Translations under genes and position numbers: made by a program
Origin: Candidula unifasciata
Taxonomy: Eukaryota > Mollusca > Gastropoda > Stylommatophora > Geomitridae
NCBI GenBank assembly: GCA_905116865.2
Contig: CAJHNH020000802.1
Location: forward strand, 193,501 to 257,500
DNA length: 64,000 nt
Reading direction: 5' to 3'
The notes under the pieces: model-generated
The model's database searches: none
Told to the model about the DNA's origin: nothing
What the model saw: the letters and a program-made list of their open reading frames with translations, nothing else
Shown: piece by piece, positions 11,452-22,362 of the stretch
Layout: the number at the start of each line of letters is the position of its first letter
Numbering within the stretch: the first letter of the stretch is position 1

Positions 11452-11694
11452 CTGAAACAGAAAGACCAAATACTGAACATGCAACAATTTACACAAACAA
11501 TACAACTTAAAACCTACACATGTGTTTGTGTGAAAATTTAATACATAAGACTGTGGGTTTGTCTGTGTGCATGTTTGTTTGTTGGCATCGATCCTTTTTT
11601 TCGTTGGAAGAGTTATTAACATTGTGTTATGGAGACGCATGGGAATCACATCCCATAGCAACAGGCAGTGTGGCCAGCAAGAAGGATTGGTAGA

Positions 11695-11905
11695 CTTTTT
11701 GTGTGTCTTCTTTTGCTCTGCGTTCATCAGCTGTAAACTCTGGAAGAAACTTATAGTCGTTCGTCCATAGGGGCTTTGTGCTTGCGGCCGGACCTGAGTG
11801 TACATCCGGTTTACTGGGTTATTTGTTTGCAGTATGTTACTCTGTACCTCTCGGGGAGATTTGCTCGACTTTGAAAGAAACCGTCAGTCATTCTTTTTTT
11901 TTAGG
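11695..11905. repeat. Dispersed repeat pair, copy 2
   Basis: Homologous to 9895-10125, sharing CAGCTGTAAACTCTGG and a GTTCGTCCA/GATCGTCCA block. It lies in the intron upstream of gene B exon 3. Confidence 0.5.
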
Positions 11906-12360
11906 ATGACTATAGCTAAACCAGTGGACACAGTAACTAGCTGTGATAGGGCGTGAGTATGTACCGTCTCTGTTCAGTATCAGGTTCTCAGCCGTGCTGT
12001 CGGATGCTTTTTGCGAAGGAGATATAGGACTTGATTTCAGCTACCGCATCAATGAAAACCTCTTCATCTTGAGGCGGCTTGAAGCAGAAATACCAAGGCT
12101 AGATCTTGTACTATCAGGTATCTTCTCTGTACCGACAACCGTGCTTTTATTGCTGGCTTAGAAGCAAATCAACAAGATAATATGGACATATTTTGTTAAT
12201 GTCTGTACTAACTCTGGGCATACCATCAGCACGGAAAAAACCAAAATAACGTAACAGCCAGCATCAGGCAAAGTACAAACGGAACCAACCATTTTAATAA
12301 ATGGCAAGAAATGAAGGGTTCTGTATAGACTTACATAGCTCGGTCCTACATTGTCTCAAA
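11906..12360. other. No recognisable feature
   Basis: Intronic sequence of gene B. Nothing supported. Confidence 0.4.
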
Positions 12361-12361
12361 A

Positions 12362-12850
12362 TGTATCCATCGACTACAAAGCCCACACCAACATCTCTTA
12401 AGTCAGTTCCATCGACTACAAAGCCCACACCAACATCTCTTAAGTCAGTTCCATCGACTACAAAGCCCACACCAACATCTCTTGTCAGTTCCATCGACTT
12501 TGAGACACACCAGGATCTTTTAAGCCAAATCCATCGACTACAAAGCAAACATCAATATCTCTAAAGTCAGCTCCATTGACTATGAGGCACACACCAAGAT
12601 CTCTTAAGTCAGCTCCATTGACTATGAGGCACACACCAACATCTCCAGAGTCAGATCCATCGACTATGAGGCACACACCATGATCTCTAAAGTCAGCTCC
12701 ATCGACTATGAGGCACACACCATGATCTCTCATCTTCATTGACTATGAGGTACACACCAAGATTTCTCATCTCCATCGACTATGAGGCACACACCAAAAT
12801 CTCTCATCTCCATCGACTATGAGGTACACAAACATCTCTCAAGTCAGCTC
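12362..12850. repeat. 42-bp minisatellite, diverged left part
   Basis: Copies of CCATCGACTACAAAGCCCAC / ACCAACATCTCTTAAGTCAG and increasingly altered versions (ACTATGAGGCACACACC). This is the same family as the homogeneous array that follows. Divergence is highest at this edge. Confidence 0.9.
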
Positions 12851-13695
12851 TATCTACTATGAGACACACACCAAGATCTCTAAAATCAGCTCCATCGACT
12901 ATGAGGCAAATACCAGGATCTCTAAAGTCAGCTCTGTCGACTATGAGGCAGATACCAGGATCTCTAAAGTCAGCTCTGTCGACTATGAGGCAGATACCAG
13001 GATCTCTAAAGTCAGCTCTGTCGACTATGAGGCAGATACCAGGATCTCTAAAGTCAGCTCTGTCGACTATGAGGCAGATACCAGGATCTCTAAAGTCAGC
13101 TCTGTTGACTATGAGGCAGATACCAGGATCTCTAAAGTCAGCTCTGTCGACTATGAGGCAGATACCAGGATCTCTAAAGTCAGCTCTGTCGACTATGAGG
13201 CAGATACCAGGATCTCTAAAGTCAGCTCTGTCGACTATGAGGCAGATACCAGGATCTCTAAAGTCAGCTCTGTCGACTATGAGGCAGATACCAGGATCTC
13301 TAAAGTCAGCTCTGTTGACTATGAGGCAGATACCAGGATCTCTAAAGTCAGCTCTGTCGACTATGAGGCAGATACCAGGATCTCTAAAGTCAGCTCTGTT
13401 GACTATGAGGCAGATACCAGGATCTCTAAAGTCAGCTCTGTCGACTATAAGGCAGATACCAGGATCTCTAAAGTCAGCTCTGTCGACTATGAGGCAGATA
13501 CCAGGATCTCTAAAGTCAGCTCTGTCGACTATAAGGCAGATACCAGGATCTCTAAAGTCAGCTCTGTCGACTATGAGGCAGATACCAGGATCTCTAAAGT
13601 CAGCTCTGTCGACTATGAGGCAGATACCAGGATCTCTAAATTCAGCTCTGTCGACTATGAGGCAGATACCAGGAACTCTAAAGTCAGCTCTACAT
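12851..13695. repeat. 42-bp minisatellite, homogeneous part, about 20 copies
   Basis: The unit is GATCTCTAAAGTCAGCTCTG followed by TCGACTATGAGGCAGATACCAG. Two plus frames of 300 and 316 codons are open with 14-residue periods (VSSVDYEADTRISK and LKSALSTMRQIPGS). Variants change residues freely (E/K, V/F, I/N), so protein-level selection is not evident. It lies in a gene B intron. Confidence 0.95.
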
Positions 13696-13699
13696 TTGG

Positions 13700-14500
13700 C
13701 AGACTATACTGCAATGTCTGACATCGATGTAGAAACTGTCTGCAAAACTAAAGTGAAAGCATACAGAGTTGCAGTTCTTCCAGTTCTGCTGTGTGACTGT
13801 GAGACATAGACAGCTTACAGAGTTGCAGTTCTTCCAGTGCCGCCGTATGACTGTGAGACATAGACAGCATACAGAGTTGCAGTTCTTCCAGTGCCGCTGT
13901 ATGACTGTGAGACATAGACAGCATACAGAGTTGCAGTTCTTCCAGTGCCGCCGTATGACTGTGAGACATAGACAGCTTACAGAGTTGCAGTTCTTCCAGT
14001 GCCGCTGTGTGACTGTGAGACATAGACAGCATACAGACATCATACTAAGAAGTTCAACCACTTCAGCACAGTCTGTCTGAGAACATTAAGCGGCGAGACA
14101 GGGTCTTGGATACTTCGTGTTGGATAGAGCTGACCTTCTCAGCATCGATACCATACTGATGCAGTCACATGGTGGCTGAACCAGTCCCAAAAAAAATAAT
14201 CTTTTATGATGAGATATAGGAAGATAGGAAGAAATAAGCTCTAAGAGCATGCTAAAAGCATCACTAAAAGTCTTTAGTGTAAGCTCTGACACCTGAAAGA
14301 TTCTGCAAAAGACCGAACTGAATGGTGAATGTATATCCACAGAGACTCAGCGACTTCTCAGGCATCTAGAAAATGGCAGCTGAACAGCGCAGACAGGTTT
14401 AAAAATACCCTATAACAGGTCCTTTACCTATAAGTGTCCCCAGCCATAGACCGGTATTAGGCTCACAGACAATCAACTTCAGCTTCATGAACGATGAAAG
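13700..14500 (+). pseudogene. LINE reverse-transcriptase C-terminal relic
   Basis: Around 13740-13800 the plus strand reads TKVKAYRVAVLPVLLCDCET. This matches the conserved C-terminal stretch after the RT domain of endonuclease-RT LINEs (pattern K.YRAVVLP.LLYGCETW). After the 54-bp array, decayed matches to the following region (HF..CLR..L, RDRVLDT, a WAGH-like region) run to about 14480. Stops and frameshifts abound. It is a dead copy. Confidence 0.6.
13756..14035 (+). repeat. 54-bp minisatellite made of an RT motif, 5 copies
   Basis: The unit is CATACAGAGTTGCAGTTCTT followed by CCAGTGCCGCTGTATGACTGTGAGACATAGACAG-type sequence. In the LINE frame each copy encodes AYRVAVLPV.LYDCET followed by a stop. 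So the repeated block is the LINE's own coding motif, amplified in place inside the relic at 13700-14500. Confidence 0.85.
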
Positions 14501-14639
14501 AAAGAGTGTTTATCCTCATTTTTGATCGACGAACAACAATAATCAGAGATAATAACAGACACATCAACAGAGAAAGCAAATAAATTGACCTGATTCATCT
14601 TCGACTGAAGCCTTCTTTCGAGGGCCAAGTCGACAAGCA

Positions 14640-15475
14640 ACAAGAGCAAAATGCCAAAAGGGACTCATTGTACTGAAGTGTATGATAGCCCCTGGCATAG
14701 AGTAACAAAGATGGCTGTTCATAACCACTGTCTGGTCCTCTCAGTAGCATATTTTATGTTTAGAATACTGAAGAATCAGCTGATGAAGCTCAGACACAGA
14801 CAGAATGAAGCCATGTATGCGATTTTTAGATGTACAAGAGACACTCACTATATTGATCATCTGTCCGGTACTGCTGACTACTGCAGCCAGGTTCAACATG
14901 CTACAAATGGGCTGACAATTCGAAGTAGTCACAGGAAACAACAACAACGAATCCTTCATGAAGTCTTTGATTCAGCTAGGCGCCAAAGACTGGTGAATGG
15001 ACAATTTAGAATGGTAAATGCACAAGACAGAATCCGCTATCCATCCATGTTTGAACATAATTGGGCGAGGGGAGGAATACATTTCAGCTATTGGTAAGTG
15101 ATGTGATTGTCTATATAGCTGAATGTGTTACTGGTAGGTACAAGAAGTGCAGTTGTGTTGTCCATGGGCAAATGCGATTAGATGAAGCTAAGACACTGAA
15201 ACCAGCATTTGATACAGAAATATCTAATCTAAGAATGTAGGTGGAGGCAGTCACTGCTTTCAGCTGGTTTTAGAACCAGACGCACAAATATATCGTGAGT
15301 GTAACGAACTGCAAGCATGGTAACATAAATGCCGAAAGGCCTATTCCGTGCATAGTGGCAAGCGTCGCTTCAGAGGCCCCTAGGATTTAGAATCCTTTGA
15401 ATGTTTTCGCCAGCACAGTAAGGCGTGTTCGGAAATGAACAGATAACAAATTGGATAGTTCTGCACCAGTGCCTG
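14640..15475 (+). pseudogene. Relic of I-like LINE (RT thumb to RNase H)
   Basis: The 148-codon ORF at 14651-15097 includes RHRQNEAMYAIFRCTRDTH, aligned in pattern with VQNEAMRIILGCTRDTS of the LINE at 42415-44807. Further right, decayed RNase H signals follow in order: MEAVTAFSWF-like near 15243-15275, and a PxHxGVxGNE-like remnant near 15400-15450. Frameshifts and stops break it. It is not a host gene despite the ORF length. Confidence 0.65.
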
Positions 15476-15479
15476 CTAA

Positions 15480-16330
15480 CTGATGCTTGACAATCTACAT
15501 ATAGTTACCAGCATTTGGTGAGCAAGTGGGTAATATTTAGGCAGGCATTACGGTAGCCACAGAGTAGTGGAACAGGGAGTGACTGTCTCTACCACTGTTG
15601 ACAGAAAGTAAGGTTGTCAAGCCAAAGCAACCTTTGTTCCTAAAATTGATCCCAAGCTGGTCTTGGCATATCTCCAATCGTACATGTTCACCTTCTGATC
15701 GTTTCTTTCTAAATCTCTCAAACCAAATATACCCAATGAACGTCTGCCTGTGCCTCTCTGCCAACTGCCAACCGCAGCAGGAAATGTCCGTTGCTTGGCG
15801 TCATGACCCAGGCCGGCCCACCCTCTAAAATTGTCTAGGAGCATAAAAGGTCGAAACAATTATCGACGAGGGACCCTCCCCCACCCCCCCCCCCCCACGG
15901 AAGAAAGGTAAACTCCTGCTGTAGAGTTCTTCTTACTTACAGGGTTGAATGGTACTCGTCTGAAGCATATTATAGTATTTCTTGTCCTTATCACTGAGAT
16001 GGTATACACATGCTTCAAAAAACCTTAACTCCTCAGTCACGGGATAGTGTTAGCGTCAGAGAATCAACATTATCCCAAACATAGTCCATACAGGGTTGAT
16101 GCTATCAGCTCTGGCCATGCTTCTTCCCGTTTGCAAAATATTCATTTTCACTGCTTAACGGAAATAATATAAAAATTAGTGGTGATGATCAAGGCATACG
16201 AAATTATAGTAAGAAAACAATTAGAGAGGCAAAAGAGTAAAACACAGTAAGGGGGAAAAGTAATAATTGGAATACAAAAATGGTAATGAATTGGACTATG
16301 TGAAAGTGGGTATGCTCCGGGTTAACTCAC
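15480..16330. other. No gene seen; poly-C tract
   Basis: Unassigned intronic sequence of gene B. A C-rich tract lies at about 15868-15898. Confidence 0.4.
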
Positions 16331-16541
16331 CAGCAATTCTGGGAAGGGTATAGTTTTTGTCAGAATATACGGTTCTTCCTGCATCCTGGTTCCATTCCAT
16401 ACGTAGTGCTTTGCCATTATGAGAGGCTCTCAGTATGAGACTGACAGACATTTTCACTAGAGTCAGATTTACGTACGGACATGTGATGCAGTCAACTGGG
16501 CTTCCGGAACATGAACTGTTGGACAGTTCAACCATGCACAG
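16331..16541 (-). CDS. Gene B exon 2 (Cys-rich ectodomain, 70 codons)
   Basis: Minus-strand exon of 211 bp, acceptor ATCATCTTGCAG and donor GCTG|GTGAGT, phase 0 in and phase 1 out. It therefore fits both the exon at 29918-30111 (phase 0 out) and the exon at 11155-11451 (phase 1 in). The translation begins LCMVELSNSSCSGSP and ends KNYTLPRIA. It has four cysteines and three N-glycosylation sequons (NSS, NLT, NYT) in 70 residues. No signal peptide or membrane segment. The composition suits an extracellular domain split by a phase-0 intron. I do not recognise the family. Confidence 0.65.
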
Positions 16542-17365
16542 CTGCAAGATGATTATGTTTGTGTCAACGCATGTTTCTACAATGTAATAAGTGATTAAAA
16601 AAATTTTAACGCAATAACGGAAACCAACGACATATAGGAACGATGGAAAGAATACTGTACAGAAATGTATGAGGATGTGACAGGTAATTCAAAAACGACT
16701 TGTGAAAGTTATAAAAAAGAACCAGAGCCTTTACTGGATGAGGTACGATCAGCAATACACAGCCTGAAGAATGGAAAGTCACCAGGTTGCGACGAAATAC
16801 CAGGAGAACTAATTCAAGCAGGAGGAGAGGCCAGCGTCCGAATCTACCATGCACTGTGCACGAAGATCTGGAACAGTGGCATATGGCCTAAAGCGTGGAA
16901 AAGAACAGTCTATTTCCCTCTCCCAAAGAAAGCAAATCCTGAAACTATGCTCCAGCTACTGTACCATCGCATTAATAAGTCATGCTAGCAAAATCCTCTT
17001 ACGAATTATCATGAAAAGGATTGAAAAGAAATTACTATTTGAGCTAGGCTCTCCTTTAAATGATCTACGCAGAAAGTTAACTCTAATAGAGCCTCACTCA
17101 TATCTAAAATTCGCATTTCTTTTCCGACGAATCTACCGCGTCAAAAGTAGGATTAATTGCGCACGACATTTTCGCGAAACGCAACGGACTTTTTTACGAC
17201 GATTAAACGGCGGCAAAACTAGGATTAACTACGGACGAAAAATTAGCGACACGCAAGAATACTTCCGATAGCGCATTCCTACGGCAGGGCCACAGTTATA
17301 TGTAAGTTGCCGACCACTTTTCGCCGATTATAGTGCCACCTCCGAGAGTATCCCACGCGCCACTA

Positions 17366-17581
17366 CGCGGAAGGGGCTAAACTAGATGGCTTGGACTCAC
17401 GAGCAGCAGCTACCGCTTCTCCTGCAGCTTCCTTCATTGTTTTTGCTCGTGAGTCCTAGCCATCTAGTTAAGCCCCTTCCGCGCCACGCGTACCGGCCTA
17501 AATGCCACTATAGTGCCACATCCGAGAGTATCCCGCCGCGCGTAGCGGCACGGGGAATACTCTCGGATGTGGCACTATAGT
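17366..17581. repeat. Two strong inverted repeats (hairpin formers)
   Basis: The first pair has arms 17366-17405 and 17444-17483 (about 40 bp, two mismatches). The second has arms 17507-17534 and 17551-17581 with a GC-rich loop that is itself a small inverted repeat (GCCGC..GCGGC). The block ATAGTGCCAC.TCCGAGAGTA occurs a third time at about 17330-17353. All of this is inside the TIR element. Confidence 0.85.
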
Positions 17582-17793
17582 CGCAAGGAAACAGTCATGA
17601 GCTACTTCTTCCGTCGCAGCTGCCGGCGTGGTCGCATTTGCCACGGTCAAGGGGTGGTCGGGATAGTGGAGCGCCATTGTGGCGGCTGCTGGTTTGAAGT
17701 TGTCCCGAGGCGACGAGCGCGTACATTAAAACGCACATTATTGATTATGTCTCGCCCTTAACGAGAATCGCGAACAAGCCGCGCCCTGTTGAA

Positions 17794-17881
17794 ATGGCGG
17801 ACAGAGAGAAAGAACAAGATATTCGGGCACTATTTTCAACTTCTGTGCCGCAATTTTCACATATAAAAGATTTAACTGTCG
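17794..17881 (+). CDS. Exon-like first coding exon inside the TIR element
   Basis: ATG in good context (GAAATGG) opens 29 codons plus one base, MADREKEQDIRALFS..., and runs exactly into a consensus donor (GTCG|GTAAGTAG) at 17881/17882. Upstream 150-200 bp is GC- and CpG-rich (GCGACGAGCGCG, AGCCGCGCC), like an animal promoter or 5' UTR. The peptide is not a transposase motif I know. Reading: a promoter and first exon of a cellular gene captured by the element, or the first exon of the element's own lost gene. No downstream exon was found. Confidence 0.45.
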
Positions 17882-19215
17882 GTAAGTAGTAGACTTCGCC
17901 GTTTTCCTCATACTTTTCGTTCCTTATATTTTCCGAGCTACAACTTTTAAATCTTTGTAGGGTAGGACGTAATGAGGCTCTGTTAGGGTTAACTTTCTGC
18001 TTAGATCATTTAGCACCGTTATTTAAATGAGAGCCTATGAGCTACATAAAGCACAAGCGGGTTTCAGACAGGGTAGAGGAACTAGGGATCACATCTTTAA
18101 TATGAGAATAACTTTTGAAAAATGCAGAGAATACAACGTAGATCTTCATGCTTGATTTATTGATTATAGCAAGGCATTTGATTGTGTCAAACATCAGAAC
18201 CTGTGTACTGTTATGAGAAGTGTGGGGTTTCCAGTGCATTTGGTGTATTTAATTGAAAATCCTTCGCATAAACAGCAAGCACCCATCAGAGCAGCTGGTG
18301 AAACATCTCATTGGTTCCAGGTGCAACAGCCAGTAAGGCAGGCTTGCATTCTCTAACCAGACCTATTCAATATATACGCAGAAAATGAAATGAGAAATGT
18401 CAAAAATGACCAGACTTGTGACAGTTATGATCCACTCTAAATTGATGGCAACCCTATTCCGGAACTCCGCTACGCAGATGACACAGTCCTCCTTTCCAAC
18501 AGCGTAAAGGGAATAGCAAATTTGATATTTTCCGTCTAAAAGCACAGTGAAGATCAAAATCTGTTCTTGAATTTAAAGAAAGTGAAAATAATGTCCACAA
18601 ATAAGACGGGCTGTCACCTTAAAATAACAATAAATGATGAATACATTAAATATATCACAAACTTTGAATATCTAAGCTCTATAATAAACAGCAGTGGAGA
18701 CTGACAAAAATTAAAAGGAGGATGGCCATAGCAATGCAAAGATTGAACAGCCTTAAAAGTCTATGGTTAAGCACCAGCATGGAGATCAAAATTAGAATTC
18801 TGAGAGACTACATCTTCCCTGTGGCACACACGGATATGAGTCGTCGACTATCTCCCAGTCCTTAAGAAAGAGAATAGGGGCTTTTGAGCTGAAATGCTAT
18901 AGAAAGATTCCAATAATATCTTAGACAAAAAAGAGGAGATATACTGACATCTTGAAGGATCTGAACATCAAGGAAGATTGGCTAATAAACAGCATCTTTA
19001 CTCGAAAGCTGAAAAATTTTGGTCATATCAAGCGCCACAACGGATTGGAAGGAATTATAGCAGAAGGCAAGGTACTAGGAAGGAGGGGCGGGGGTCGGCC
19101 GACACAAGATGGGTACAGGATATAAGTGACTCTTTGAGTGTGAAAGTTCATGAGGTGGGAGAGCTGGCAAGAGACCGGGTTTCTTACAGGCAGATCGGGA
19201 TGAGACCGACGTTCT

Positions 19216-19363
<148 letters not shown>

Positions 19364-19415
<52 letters not shown>

Positions 19416-19480
19416 CTAAAGATTGTGGTCAGTAAATAAATACAGCCCCCCCCCTCCCCGCCCCCCCCCCCAAAAAAAGT
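19364..19480. repeat. (TA)n and poly-C tract
   Basis: (TA)n at 19364-19413, then C-rich tract at about 19445-19471. Confidence 0.9.
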
Positions 19481-19649
19481 GAACACATATATATTGGTCA
19501 TCTCATTAAAACGGCTTACTATTTATATGTAGCCTCCAGCCATGTAACCACCACCCATGTAACCACCAGGTGGTACTGATTGTTACTGATTGTTACTGAT
19601 TGTTACTGAGTTTGCTTTGCAACTAAAAAAAAAAAATACTTTATATGTG

Positions 19650-19940
19650 ACTGAATCTTCAAGCGAGCAGCATAGAAAAACAAATAACACACACTTAAAT
19701 TTCATTCCACGTCCCGTCTTCAAGCGAGCAGCATAGGAAAACAAATGACACAGACTATACATTTGATTCCACATTTCTTGATGAAGCGAGCAACACAAGA
19801 GAACAAATGATAGACTTTATATTTGATTCCACGTTTCTTCTTCAAGAAAGCAACACAAGAGAACAAATAACAGACTTTACATTTGATCCCACCCTCCCTG
19901 TTGGAGCGAGCAAGATGAAATAACACATTACACGGACTGT
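19650..19940. repeat. Degenerate minisatellite of about 62 bp, 5 copies
   Basis: Each copy has AAGCGAGCA.CA..A.AA, then AACAAAT.A.A and ATTTGATTCCAC. Copies vary in length. Confidence 0.75.
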
Positions 19941-19982
19941 ATAGCAGAATTTTCGCAGAACGTCGCTCTCATCTCATGTTTG

Positions 19983-20050
19983 TGGCTTGGGCGTTGCGAA
20001 CTTGCTTTGTGATGCCGGGGTGCCGAGTTCGATCCCAGCTGCGGACAGCA
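19983..20050 (+). mobile_element. SINE family 3 fragment (tRNA-like)
   Basis: GTTGCGAACTTGCTTTGTGA followed by GAGTTCGATCCCAGCTGCGG, a B-box-like motif, matches the minus-strand copies at 38836-38990 and 54190-54356. This copy is on the plus strand and abuts the CR1-like LINE. Confidence 0.6.
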
Positions 20051-21297
20051 TGTCTTGCACGTCATTAACCTTAATTTACAACCAGTGCATCGCCAAGGGT
20101 TACTTTCCACCAGCCTTTAAAATTGCCAAAGTCTATCCTCATCTTAAATCTAGATCATTAGACAGTAGTATTCCCATTAGCTATAGACCTATCTCTCTAC
20201 TATCATCAATATCGAAACCACTAGAAAAACACATTTACAAAATAATACTCCAACATTTAGATCACAACGAACTTATTCTTGACAACCAGTCAGGGTTTCG
20301 ACCAAAATATTCTTGTCATACTGCCTTAACAAATATGATAGAAAACTGACATCAGAATATTAACGAAGAAAAGATATGTGGTCCAGTGTTTATAGACTTT
20401 AAAAAGGCCTTTGACATGATAGACCACACTATTCTTATCAGAAAGCTGGTAACAATGAAAGTGAGTTCTAACCTATTAACATTAATAACATATTTTTTAT
20501 TAAATAGAAAACAAGTTGTTTCACATAATAAATCTATATCACAGACTACTTCTTTAAATTCTGGAGTTCCTCAGGGTTCTATTCTTGGCCCCCTTCTATT
20601 TGCAATTTACATAAACGATCTGCCCTTAAGTCTGTCGTCGTCGTGCGATTTATTCGCTGATGACTGTACCATCCATTCAAATGCTCGAACTTGTAATATA
20701 CTAGAGTTGTCTTTGCAACAAGAATTAAACAATGTAGTTAGCTGGAGCTACGCAAACCGCATACAAATCAACATAAGTAAGACACAATCTGTGTTAATAA
20801 CAACAAGACAAAAACTGTGCACTTTAAACTCTCATAGAACCCTTCAACTCTACCTAGGTAACACATTAGTAGAAAGTGTAACTGAGCACAAAACTTTCGG
20901 CCTGATCATCGATGGAAATCTTATCTTCAACTCCCATGTGCAAACACTTGTTAAGCAAACTGCTACAAAGGTATACCAACTGGCAACAATCAAAAACTTT
21001 CTGGATGAAAACACTAGGAAATTATTCTATACTTCTCATATTCAGACCCACATAGACATTGCTCCACAATATGGGATGGATGTGCAAATTCAGTCATCAA
21101 ACGACTGAAAGCACTCCACAGAAGGACTGTTCGTTTAAAAGCTAATAGTCATGGAAGTGACTGTTCGCATATATATAAAGAACTTATGTTATTACTGCTC
21201 CAGGAACGCCTAATATTCAATAAAGCTAAACTTATTAAGAAAATCATATCTAAATATGCTCCTTGTTACCTTTGGCCATTATTTAAATACAATGTAA
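20051..21297 (+). mobile_element. CR1/L2-like LINE, 5' part before LTR insertion
   Basis: A plus-strand RT domain, 5' truncated, runs from PPAFKIAKVYPHLK (about 20108) through SYRPISLLSSISKPLEK, SGFRPKYSCHTALT, FIDFKKAFDMIDH (20389-20427), SGVPQGSILGPLLF (20560-20601) and FADDCTIHS (20653-20679). FADD replaces the usual YADD. One in-frame TGA at 20347 and frame loss after about 21108 show it is dead. The C-terminus (AAQL..NLPPEIKK) resumes at about 27455 after the LTR element, and the copy ends in (GTTC)n at about 28132. Confidence 0.85.
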
Positions 21298-22362
21298 TGT
21301 GGCACAGTCGTGCCTATACATCCCCCAAGAAATAGATGTGCCTAAGTCGGCCAAGTGGAATGAATATGGTTCGTATCTCTCTTCAATCGTACTCAAGAAC
21401 AAGGCCAGTGATGTAATCAATTACATAAGAGCTGGTTTATTCATAATATTCTCGTCACACACATTTCATAAATTCAATAAGCAATAGTATATGAACACTC
21501 CTTATTACTGGCTATTCGTATGCCTCTACGAGTTCCTTAACCACTGTTCTGGCTAAACTCCAAGTTTAACATATACCTTCTAAACGAAGTAAAGCACTAG
21601 TTTTCTCCTAACCGGTTTCTCTAGCGATCCAGCCCTAACTGTCCTCTCAAACGATTCCGGGGCTAACTCACTGTTCTAGCTAAACTCCAAGTTTAACATA
21701 TACCTTCTAACGAAGTACAGCACTAGTGTTCTCAACTGGTCTCTCAAGCAGTCCGGGACTAACTGTCTTCACATGGTGGTTCCGGGGCTAACTGTCCTCT
21801 CCAGCGGTTCCGGGCCTAACTAACTTCACATGGCGGTTCCGGGGCTAACTGTCCTCTCCAGCGGTTCCGGGACTAACTAACTTCACATGGCGGTTCCGGG
21901 GCTAACTGTCCTCTCCAGCGGTTCCGGGACTAACTCACTGTTCTAGTTAAACTCTAAGTTTAACATATCCTTCTAAACGAAGTAAAGCACTAGTTTTCTC
22001 CTAACCGGTTTCTCTAGCGGTCTAGCCCTAACTCTCTTCTCCAGCGGTTCCGGGGCTAACTTTATTCCCCCGCTTTCCCGCTCTTTCTGGCGTACCTTCT
22101 CCATCACTTCTCTGTCACCTGTCTTTGGTGGTCACGTTTGGATGAACGTATCTCATCAGCTGGTCACAGTTCACGGGCACTCGTCGAATGTTTCATCCCT
22201 CACTGTCAGATGTCATGGCGGTGTGTTCTGCATAGCTGGCTAGGCCATGGCTTTCTAATCACCTATTTCTGTCATTTCACACAGTGATGGATTAGTACGC
22301 CGTGTGGTGGTCTGAAATGTATGCTTGTTCATTTAACCCCTTTCTGCCTATATTTCATTACA
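21298..22362 (-). mobile_element. Left LTR (element 3' LTR)
   Basis: 1065 bp. On the minus strand it starts TGTAATGAAATATAGGC and ends in CA. It is flanked outside by GTAA at 21294-21297, repeated at 27375-27378 beyond the right LTR, a 4-bp target duplication. The inner 310 bp or so look identical to the right LTR, so insertion is recent. The middle holds tandem GCGGTTCCGGG.CTAACT blocks that differ in number between the LTRs. The outermost 17 bp do not match the right LTR. Confidence 0.85.

Larger units (their letters stand above)
17047..18037 (+). mobile_element. TIR transposable element with hairpins and exon-like cargo
   Basis: Inserted in the LINE between two copies of TGAGCTA (17040-17046, 18038-18044). 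The ends are inverted repeats: the left starts GGCTCTCCTTTAAATGATCT, and the reverse complement of the right end starts TAGGCTCTCATTTAAAT with a small insertion before the same TGATCTA.GCAGAAAGTTAA block. The TIR is about 50-60 bp. No transposase is visible. The interior holds two large inverted repeats (17366-17483, 17507-17581), a GC-rich stretch and a first-exon-like ORF (17794-17881). I cannot assign the superfamily. The target duplication of about 7 bp may be an eroded 8 or 9. Confidence 0.75.

Noticed and set aside
12819..13809. 300- and 316-codon repeat ORFs as genes
   Set aside because: Two overlapping plus frames are equally open because the unit is 42 bp, and unit variants change residues freely.
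14651..15097. 148-aa ORF as a host gene
   Set aside because: It contains an eroded QNEAM..I..CTRDT motif and is flanked by RNase H remnants of the I-like LINE.
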